From contig JADFMW010000074.1 in assembly GCA_022563655.1 (NCBI GenBank), positions 1 through 10,430 of the forward strand: a DNA stretch of 10,430 bases. The letters are read 5' to 3'. A model generated the notes under the pieces. That model was not told the origin of the DNA, did not search any database, and saw only the letters and a program-made list of their open reading frames with translations. The stretch's first letter is position 1. Each line of letters starts with the position of its first letter. Below are positions 1-5,024 of this stretch, piece after piece. The position numbers and the translations under genes were made by a program. This stretch comes from Pseudomonadota bacterium. Lineage in GTDB: Bacteria > Pseudomonadota > Alphaproteobacteria > JAAXGF01.

Positions 1-437
1 CGGTGATGATGCCCCGTTTGGTGGCGCCGCGGACCTTCACCGCAGCGAGCAGCTCTGCACGCCGTTCCTCTGGGACCTCGATGCCGAGTTCGCTCAGCTT
101 GATCTCGATGCTGGCGATGCCGCTCTTCTTGCCGAGCACGATGCCGCGGCGGGCTCCTGTGATTTCTGACGAGTACGGCTCAATGGCCGACGGGTCGTGG
201 AATTGGGCGGCGACCGCACCACTCTCCCTCACGAAGAGGTTCTCTCCTGTGACCGGTTTGTAGGGCTCGAGCACATAGCCGGAGCGATCTCGCACCAGCT
301 CCGACACCTCGGCGATCCGTTCGAAACGCAATCCTGTCGACCCGTGATAGAGCGCATCGAGAGCGAGAGCGAACTCAGCCAAGTTGGCGTTGCCCGCCCG
401 CTCTCCCATGCCGTTGATCGCTCCCTGGATCCAGTCG
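1..437 (-). other. LeuA/homocitrate-synthase-like (HMGL, DRE-TIM family) C-terminal fragment fused in frame to eno
   Basis: In the same frame as eno, residues from about 184 onward match the LeuA/homocitrate synthase superfamily, not enolase. The family hallmark near the end of the catalytic barrel, NGMGERAGNANL, is at 191-202. It is followed by SGYVLEPYKPVTGENLF at 235-251, RESGAVAAQFHDP at 253-265 and RRGIVLGKKSG at 279-289. These correspond to the linker subdomains after the barrel, where the family usually carries a KP.vGen.F..ESG.H segment and a vlGk.SG segment. The barrel with the DRE motif is missing because enolase occupies that side. Family enzymes condense acyl-CoA with 2-oxo acids (isopropylmalate, homocitrate) or cleave HMG-CoA; the exact substrate cannot be read from this part. 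The usual histidine of HESGIH is not present (RESGAV). GC content is about 60-65 % in sampled lines, lower than the enolase part. Confidence 0.75.
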
Positions 438-985
438 GCGCCGGCACGCACCGCCTCGGCGAGCGTCGCCGCGCCGGCCGGGACGATCATGAATTCCTGG
501 ATGTCGAGCGCGTTGTCGGCGTGGGCGCCGCCGTTGATCAGGTTCATCATCGGCGTCGGCAGGGTGCGGGCGTGCACCCCGCCGACGTAGCGGTAGAGCG
601 GCAGGCCCACGGCGGCGGCGGCGGCCTTGGCGACCGCGAGGCTGACGCCGAGAATCGCGTTGGCCCCCAGCCGCCCCTTGTCGACGCTGCCGTCGAGGTC
701 GATCATCGTTTGGTCGATCGCCTCTTGGCCGCGGGCGTCCATGCCCGAAAGGGCGTCGAAGATCTCGCCGTTGACCGCCTCGAGCGCCTTGAGCACTCCC
801 TTGCCGCCGTACCGGCCGGCGTCGCCGTCGCGCAGCTCGACCGCCTCGTGGCTGCCGGTCGAGACGCCCGACGGCACCGCCGCGCGGCCGCGGGCGCCGC
901 CCGCGAGCACGACATCGACCTCGACGGTCGGGTTGCCGCGGCTGTCGAGTATCTCGCGCGCATGGATGTCGGAGATCGCTGTCAT
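1..985 (-). CDS. eno: Chimeric frame: enolase N-terminal part joined to LeuA/homocitrate-synthase-like C-terminal part (3' end outside window)
   Basis: The frame opens with ATG at 985 and runs without a stop to the left edge (328 complete codons). Residues 1-183 are a clear enolase (2-phosphoglycerate to phosphoenolpyruvate, cytoplasmic): REILDSRGNPTVE at 10-22, the PSGVSTG substrate loop at 38-44, GANAILGVSLA near 108-118, PMMNLINGG at 145-153 and DIQEFMI at 161-167. From about residue 184 the sequence stops resembling enolase and becomes the C-terminal half of an HMGL/LeuA-like protein, beginning with INGMGERAGN at 190-199. The enolase catalytic barrel (metal ligands and catalytic lysines of the C-terminal domain) is therefore absent, and the product would not be a working enolase. 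The start lies 23 nt after the kdsA stop, as in the usual alphaproteobacterial pyrG-kdsA-eno cluster; the ribosome binding site is weak. The enolase half is certain. Whether the fused frame exists in a living cell is doubtful. Confidence 0.85.
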   Translation of the reverse strand, partial: MTAISDIHAREILDSRGNPTVEVDVVLAGGARGRAAVPSGVSTGSHEAVELRDGDAGRYGGKGVLKALEAVNGEIFDALSGMDARGQEAIDQTMIDLDGSVDKGRLGANAILGVSLAVAKAAAAAVGLPLYRYVGGVHARTLPTPMMNLINGGAHADNALDIQEFMIVPAGAATLAEAVRAGADWIQGAINGMGERAGNANLAEFALALDALYHGSTGLRFERIAEVSELVRDRSGYVLEPYKPVTGENLFVRESGAVAAQFHDPSAIEPYSSEITGARRGIVLGKKSGIASIEIKLSELGIEVPEERRAELLAAVKVRGATKRGIIT

Positions 986-1008
986 GGTCGGTCCACGGTT
1001 CGTACGGA

Positions 1009-1839
1009 TCAAGCGTTCTTGGTGAGGCGGTCGAGGGCGACGAGACGTTCGAGCAAGGCCGGCATGTCCGCCAGCGGCAGCATGTTGGGGCCGTCGCTGG
1101 GGGCGTTGTCGGGGTCGCGATGGGTTTCCATGAACACCGCCGCGACGCCGGCGGCCACGGCGGCGCGCGCCAGCACCGGCACGAACTCGCGCTGGCCGCC
1201 GCTGCGGCCGCCCAAACCGCCCGGCTGCTGCACCGAATGGGTGGCGTCGAACACCACCGGGCAGCCGGTCTGCGCCAGGATCGGCAGCGCCCGCATGTCG
1301 GAGACCAGCGTGTTGTAACCGAAGCTCGCGCCGCGCTCGCATACCAGGATGTCGTGGTTGCCCGCCGCTCGCGCCTTGGCGACCACGTTGGCCATGTCCC
1401 AGGGTGCGAGGAACTGGCCTTTCTTGATGTTCAGGGGCCTCCCGGTGCGCGCCGCGGCGACGATCAGGTCGGTCTGGCGGCACAGGAAGGCAGGGATCTG
1501 CAGCACGTCGACCGCCGCGGCGGTGGATGGGCATTGCTCGGGGTCGTGAACGTCGGTCAGCACCGGGCAGCCCACGGTCTCACGCACGTCGGCCAGGATC
1601 TCGAGGCCCTCGGCCATGCCGACGCCGCGCGGGCTGTCGATGCTGGTGCGGTTGGCCTTGTCGAACGAGCTCTTGTAGATCAGGCCGATGCCGACCCGAT
1701 CGGCGATCTCGCGCAATGCCAGCGCCGTCTCGAGCGCGTGGGCGCGGCTCTCGATGGCGCACGGCCCGGCGATCAGCGTCAGCGGCAGGTCGTTGCCGAC
1801 GCTCAACGCGCCGACGGCAACGTGACGGGGCGCGCTCAT
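1009..1839 (-). CDS. kdsA: 3-deoxy-8-phosphooctulonate (Kdo-8-P) synthase, metal-dependent type
   Basis: KdsA condenses phosphoenolpyruvate with arabinose 5-phosphate to Kdo 8-phosphate, the committed step to the Kdo sugar of lipopolysaccharide (cytoplasm). The protein is 276 aa, normal for the family. Visible motifs are LIAGPCAIES at 22-31, KSSFDKANR at 56-64, TDVHDP at 95-100, IPAFLCRQTDL at 115-125, NIKKGQFLAPWDM at 137-149, FDATHSVQQPG at 197-207 and the C-terminal SDGPNMLPL at 248-256. Cys27, His201, Glu238 and Asp249 keep the same spacings (174, 37 and 11 residues) as the known metal ligands Cys11, His185, Glu222 and Asp233 of the Aquifex aeolicus enzyme. This places it in the metal-dependent class, unlike the E. 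coli enzyme, which has Asn in place of the Cys. The ATG lies 10 nt after the pyrG stop, with a GGGGTGG ribosome binding site in the gap, so co-transcription with pyrG and eno is likely. Confidence 0.96.
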   Translation of the reverse strand: MSAPRHVAVGALSVGNDLPLTLIAGPCAIESRAHALETALALREIADRVGIGLIYKSSFDKANRTSIDSPRGVGMAEGLEILADVRETVGCPVLTDVHDPEQCPSTAAAVDVLQIPAFLCRQTDLIVAAARTGRPLNIKKGQFLAPWDMANVVAKARAAGNHDILVCERGASFGYNTLVSDMRALPILAQTGCPVVFDATHSVQQPGGLGGRSGGQREFVPVLARAAVAAGVAAVFMETHRDPDNAPSDGPNMLPLADMPALLERLVALDRLTKNA

Positions 1840-1849
1840 GCCACCCCGT

Positions 1850-3478
1850 CTAAACCAGGCGGGATTGTTCGACCGCCGCCTCGATGAACGCCGCGAACAG
1901 CGGGTGCGGATCGAACGGCTTCGACTTGAGCTCGGGGTGGAACTGCACGCCGACGAACCACGGATGGTCCTCGATCTCGCTGACCTCGGGCAGCTCGCCG
2001 TCCGGCGACATGCCCGAGAAGATCAGGCCGGCGGCCTCGAGCTGCGGCACATAGTTGATGTTGACCTCATAGCGGTGACGGTGGCGCTCGCTGATGCGCC
2101 GCGCCTTGTAGATATCGGCGACGCGGCTGCCCGGCTTCAGGTCGCAGTCATAGGCACCGAGCCGCATGGTTCCGCCCAGGTTGTCACCGGCGGCGCGCGT
2201 CTCGCGCACGTCGCCGCGCGTCCACTCGGTGAGCAAGCCGACCACCGGATGCCGGCAGGGGCCGAACTCCGTCGACGATGCGCCCTCGAGGCCGGCCAGG
2301 TTGCGCGCCGTCTCGATCACCGCCATCTGCATGCCGAAGCAAATGCCGAAGTAAGGAATCTTGCGCTCACGGGCGAAGGTCACCGCCGCCGCCTTGCCCT
2401 TCACCCCGCGCTCGCCGAAGCCGCCTGGCACGAGGATGGCGTCGACCTCCTTGAGGTAGTGCACGGCTTCTTCCGATTCGAAGATTTCGGCGTCGATCCA
2501 CGATGCCTTGACCCGCACGTTGTTGGCGATGCCGCCGTGGGTCAAAGCCTCGGCCAGGGATTTATAGGCGTCGACCAAACCTGTGTACTTGCCGACGATG
2601 GCGACGTTCACCTGGCCCTCGGGCGCGCGGACGCGCTCGACGATGTTTTCCCAGCCCGTGAGGTCCGGCTCCTTGGCGTCGTGTATGCCGAAGCGCTCCA
2701 GCACTTGGCCGTCGAAGCCCTCGCGATGGTAGGTAATCGGCGTCCGGTAGATGGTGTCGACGTCGAGCGCCGGAATGACCGCTGCCTCGCGGACGTTGCA
2801 GAACAGCGCGATCTTCTTGCGCTCGGCCTCCGGGATCTCGTGCTCCGAGCGGCACAGCAGGATATCGGGCTGGATGCCGATGCCGCGCAGCTCCTTCACC
2901 GAGTGCTGGGTCGGCTTGGTCTTGAGCTCGCCGACCGACGCCAGGTGCGGCAGCAAGGTGACGTGCACGAAGCAAGAGTGGTCGCGGGGAAGCTCGTTCG
3001 CGAGCTGGCGAATCGCTTCGAGGAACGGCAGGCTCTCGATGTCGCCGACGGTGCCGCCGATCTCGCACAGCACGAAGTCGGTGTCGCCGGTATCGGCAAC
3101 GATGAACTCCTTGATCGCGTCGGTGACGTGGGGGATCACCTGGACCGTGCCGCCGAGGTAGTCGCCGCGGCGCTCGCGGGCGAGCACCGTCGAGTAGATG
3201 CGGCCGCAGGTCACGTTGTCGGAGCTCCGCGCCGGCACCCCGGTGAAGCGCTCGTAATGCCCCAGGTCGAGGTCGGTCTCGGCGCCGTCGTCGGTGACGA
3301 ACACCTCGCCGTGCTGGTACGGACTCATGGTGCCGGGGTCGACGTTGAGGTAAGGGTCGAGCTTGCGCAGCCGGACGCGATAGCCGCGACTTTGAAGCAG
3401 CGCGCCAAGCGCCGCCGATGCCAAGCCTTTTCCCAGGGAGGAAACCACGCCGCCGGTAATGAATACGAACCGCGCCAT
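1850..3478 (-). CDS. pyrG: CTP synthase (glutamine-hydrolysing)
   Basis: PyrG makes CTP from UTP, ATP and glutamine, the last step of pyrimidine nucleotide synthesis. At 542 aa it is full length. The N-terminal synthetase domain (about 1-270) starts with FVFITGGVVSSLGKG (P-loop-like) and carries KLDPYLNVDPGTMSPYQHGE at 39-58 and CEIGGTVGDIES at 138-149. The glutamine amidotransferase class I domain (about 290-535) shows PGGFGERG at 351-358, the nucleophile in FGICFGMQ (Cys380), and VQFHPE with His514 and Glu516 completing the catalytic triad. The nucleophile elbow reads GICFG, where GICLG is the usual form, a conservative change. The ATG at 3478 is preceded by GAGGG about 4-8 nt upstream. It is separated from secG by 118 nt. 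Downstream kdsA is 10 nt away; CTP and Kdo are both used by KdsB to form CMP-Kdo, so the pairing makes metabolic sense. Confidence 0.97.
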   Translation of the reverse strand: MARFVFITGGVVSSLGKGLASAALGALLQSRGYRVRLRKLDPYLNVDPGTMSPYQHGEVFVTDDGAETDLDLGHYERFTGVPARSSDNVTCGRIYSTVLARERRGDYLGGTVQVIPHVTDAIKEFIVADTGDTDFVLCEIGGTVGDIESLPFLEAIRQLANELPRDHSCFVHVTLLPHLASVGELKTKPTQHSVKELRGIGIQPDILLCRSEHEIPEAERKKIALFCNVREAAVIPALDVDTIYRTPITYHREGFDGQVLERFGIHDAKEPDLTGWENIVERVRAPEGQVNVAIVGKYTGLVDAYKSLAEALTHGGIANNVRVKASWIDAEIFESEEAVHYLKEVDAILVPGGFGERGVKGKAAAVTFARERKIPYFGICFGMQMAVIETARNLAGLEGASSTEFGPCRHPVVGLLTEWTRGDVRETRAAGDNLGGTMRLGAYDCDLKPGSRVADIYKARRISERHRHRYEVNINYVPQLEAAGLIFSGMSPDGELPEVSEIEDHPWFVGVQFHPELKSKPFDPHPLFAAFIEAAVEQSRLV

Positions 3479-3596
3479 GGGCCCTCAGCCTATCACAGGA
3501 GGGTTGGCGGCAGAAGCGAAAAGGTGGGTCGCGCCCGAGGTGAGAGAGCCGGCGCCGGGGCCGCCGCGGAGATGCGGGCGCCGCGTCATCCCTCCC

Positions 3597-3911
3597 TCAG
3601 TCCGCGACCGGCACGCTGGGAGCGGCCGGTTCGCCCGGCGCTTCCACCGGCTGGGCCGTCGCCTGAATGTCTTCGAGAATCGAGCGCGGCCGGGTCGTGC
3701 TGGCGGCGAGTATTGTCAGCCCCAGGCTGCTCAGCATGAACAGGGCCGCCAGCACCGCCGTGGCGCGCGTGAGCAGGTTGGCCGTGCCGCGCCCGCTCAT
3801 GAAGCCGCCGCCACCGATTCCGAGCGCGCCGCCCTCGCTTCGCTGCAGCAGCACGATGCCCACCAGCGCAAGCGCAAGCATCATGTGAAACATAAGAAGA
3901 AGTGTTGTCAT
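3597..3911 (-). CDS. secG: Protein translocase subunit SecG
   Basis: This is the small inner-membrane subunit of the SecYEG export channel, 104 aa. It has two hydrophobic segments, about 3-22 (LLLMFHMMLALALVGIVLL) and 50-71. They are separated by the typical glycine-rich cytoplasmic loop QRSEGGALGIGGG at 23-35, followed by FMSGRGTANLLTRATA at 37-52. The C-terminal tail (73-104) is rich in Pro, Ala and Glu, as often seen in alphaproteobacterial SecG. I chose ATG 3911 over an upstream in-frame ATG at 3941 because the family begins right at the first membrane segment and AAGGGCGG sits directly upstream as a ribosome binding site. The gene lies between tpiA (134 nt upstream) and pyrG (118 nt downstream), the standard alphaproteobacterial position. 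The upstream gap carries a 19-bp tandem array. Confidence 0.93.
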   Translation of the reverse strand: MTTLLLMFHMMLALALVGIVLLQRSEGGALGIGGGGFMSGRGTANLLTRATAVLAALFMLSSLGLTILAASTTRPRSILEDIQATAQPVEAPGEPAAPSVPVAD

Positions 3912-3953
3912 CGCCGCCCTTGACTTGAGCGCCGCGGCCAAGCACGGCGCCCG

Positions 3954-4029
3954 GCTGGGTGCCTATAGCCAAGCTGGATGTCGTTAGCACGGCTGGATGC
4001 CTATAGCATGGCTGGATGCCTATAGCACG
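3954..4029. repeat. Four-copy 19-bp tandem repeat between tpiA and secG
   Basis: Four head-to-tail 19-bp units occupy 3954-3972, 3973-3991, 3992-4010 and 4011-4029. On the plus strand the core is GCTGGATGCCTATAGCAYG. Units 3 and 4 differ by one base. Unit 1 has a changed tail and one core difference, and unit 2 differs in the middle (TCGTTAG for CCTATAG). In the direction of secG transcription the units read TGCTATAGGCATCCAGC, so two copies present an extended -10-like TGCTATAGG. The array could be a repeated promoter or operator element for secG, or a slippage-prone minisatellite. There are no spacers, so it is not CRISPR. Confidence 0.85.
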
Positions 4030-4045
4030 GAGCGCCGGCGCACTG

Positions 4046-4804
4046 CTAGGGGCAGTTTCGGCAGATCGCCCAGAGGTCGTCGATCACGAGGCTGGCGCCG
4101 CCGACCAGGGCGCCGTTGACCTCGTCCAGCGCCAATATTTCGGCCGCATTGCCGGGTTTGACCGAGCCGCCGTAGAGCAGACGCAGTTGCGCCGCCCCGG
4201 CCGCCAAGCGCGTCCTCAGCCGCCGCCGCAGCTCCGCGTGCACGGCGCCGATCTCTTCCGCGCTGGGCGTGCGGCCGCTGCCGATGGCCCACACCGGCTC
4301 GTATGCGATCACGGTGTTCGCCGCCGTCGTGCCCGGCGGCAGCGAGCCGGCGAGCCGCGCCGCGACGACCGCGACGGTTTTTCCGGCGTCGCGCTCCGCC
4401 TCGTTCTCGCCGAGGCAGATGATGGCGGTCAGGCCCGCGCGGTGGGCGGCCTCGGCCTTGGCGCGCACCAACGCGTCGGTCTCGCCGTGGTCGGCGCGGC
4501 GCTCGGAATGGCCGACGATGACGTAACGGCAACCGGCGTCGGCCAGCATCGCGGCACTCACGTCGCCGGTGTGTGCGCCGCCGTCTTCCGGATGGCAGTC
4601 CTGGCCGCCGAGCGCGATGGGGCTGGCTCGCAACACCTCGGCGACGGGATGCAACAGCGTCGCCGGCGGGCAAACGGCGATGTCGCAACCCGGCTCGGCG
4701 GCGTCGAATCGCGCGAGCAACTCACGCGCCCGTGCGACGCCATCGTCGCGCAGGCCGTTCATCTTCCAGTTGCCGGCGATCAGCGGTCGTAATCGAGAGG
4801 GCAT
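4046..4804 (-). CDS. tpiA: Triosephosphate isomerase
   Basis: TpiA interconverts glyceraldehyde 3-phosphate and dihydroxyacetone phosphate in glycolysis and gluconeogenesis; it is a cytoplasmic homodimeric TIM barrel. At 252 aa it is full length. GNWKMNG at 11-17 contains the active-site Asn12 and Lys14. VGHSERR at 97-103 carries the catalytic electrophile His99. AYEPVWAIGSGRTP at 167-180 holds the catalytic base Glu169 and flexible loop 6. YGGSVKP at 211-217 and GALVGGASL at 231-239 form the phosphate-binding loops. An in-frame ATG at 4882 would add 26 residues that look unlike the family and overlap an inverted repeat, so ATG 4804, placing LIAGNWKMNG at its usual distance from the N terminus, is preferred. 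No clear ribosome binding site precedes it. The gene heads the leftward tpiA-secG-pyrG-kdsA-eno series and is divergent from ppiD. Confidence 0.96.
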   Translation of the reverse strand: MPSRLRPLIAGNWKMNGLRDDGVARARELLARFDAAEPGCDIAVCPPATLLHPVAEVLRASPIALGGQDCHPEDGGAHTGDVSAAMLADAGCRYVIVGHSERRADHGETDALVRAKAEAAHRAGLTAIICLGENEAERDAGKTVAVVAARLAGSLPPGTTAANTVIAYEPVWAIGSGRTPSAEEIGAVHAELRRRLRTRLAAGAAQLRLLYGGSVKPGNAAEILALDEVNGALVGGASLVIDDLWAICRNCP

Positions 4805-4871
4805 GGTAAAGAAGGGGCGATTCGAGATCCCCCGCCTGTCTATCACAGCGCCCCGGCCGCCGCAAAAGGTA

Positions 4872-4904
4872 CTAGCCCGCATCCTGGTGAGAAATGCGGG
4901 CTAG
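4872..4904. promoter_or_regulatory. Perfect 11-bp inverted repeat in the tpiA/ppiD divergent region
   Basis: CTAGCCCGCAT (4872-4882) and ATGCGGGCTAG (4894-4904) are exact reverse complements separated by an 11-base loop (4883-4893). It lies upstream of tpiA and ahead of the predicted ppiD promoter. Read leftward it could form a stem in the tpiA leader RNA, followed by TACCTTTT. Read as DNA it could be an operator for a dimeric regulator. The symmetry is plain; the role is inference. Confidence 0.5.
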
Positions 4905-4921
4905 CGGGGATGATTTCCGTA

Positions 4922-4950
4922 TTGCCGCGGCGCGGGCGCACTCCTACTAT
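4922..4950 (+). promoter_or_regulatory. Candidate sigma70-type promoter for ppiD-trpE
   Basis: TTGCCG at 4922-4927 and TACTAT at 4945-4950 are separated by exactly 17 bases. Each matches four of six bases of the TTGACA/TATAAT consensus. The start point would fall near 4957, about 68 nt before the ppiD ATG. It is the best-placed rightward promoter in the gap. The -10 box sits at the start of a duplicated 21-bp unit; the second copy changes it to TACTCT. Confidence 0.4.
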
Positions 4951-4986
4951 GCGCGGCCTCGCGGCTACTCTGCGCGGCCTCGCGGC
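4945..4986. repeat. 21-bp tandem duplication upstream of ppiD
   Basis: Units 4945-4965 and 4966-4986 are adjacent, 21 bp each, and differ only at their fifth base (A against C). Each reads TACTMTGCGCGGCCTCGCGG plus a final C. The duplication begins at the candidate -10 box and covers the presumed transcription start, so it lengthens the leader of ppiD. Confidence 0.85.
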
Positions 4987-5024
4987 GCCCCCGGCGCGAC
5001 ACACTACGAAAGGACGACTCCACC

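Noticed and set aside
1..985. Frameshift or sequencing error as the cause of the odd enolase C terminus
   Set aside because: The residues after the switch form a coherent match to another protein family in the same frame, which a frameshift in eno would not give.
1838..3739. Long rightward open frame (633 codons) opposite pyrG
   Set aside because: It lies antisense to a clear full-length CTP synthase, and its translation is low-complexity and rich in Arg, Ala, Asp, Val and Leu. GC-rich codon bias removes stops on the opposite strand, so it is a shadow.
3912..3941. SecG start at ATG 3941
   Set aside because: It adds ten polar residues before the first membrane segment, while ATG 3911 has a good ribosome binding site and the usual SecG N terminus.
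3929..3950. Hairpin GCGCCG/CGGCGC upstream of secG
   Set aside because: A six-base stem is expected by chance at this GC content, and nothing else supports a role.
3954..4029. CRISPR-like array
   Set aside because: The 19-bp units are directly adjacent with no spacers, and no cas genes are nearby.
4805..4882. N-terminal extension of TpiA from ATG 4882
   Set aside because: The 26 added residues do not resemble triosephosphate isomerase, and the start would lie inside the inverted repeat; ATG 4804 gives the family's usual N terminus.
4805..5024. Tryptophan attenuator or trp leader peptide upstream of ppiD-trpE
   Set aside because: No short frame with consecutive Trp codons was found and no antiterminator/terminator pair ends in a T run. 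The inverted repeat at 4872-4904 lies before the predicted promoter.
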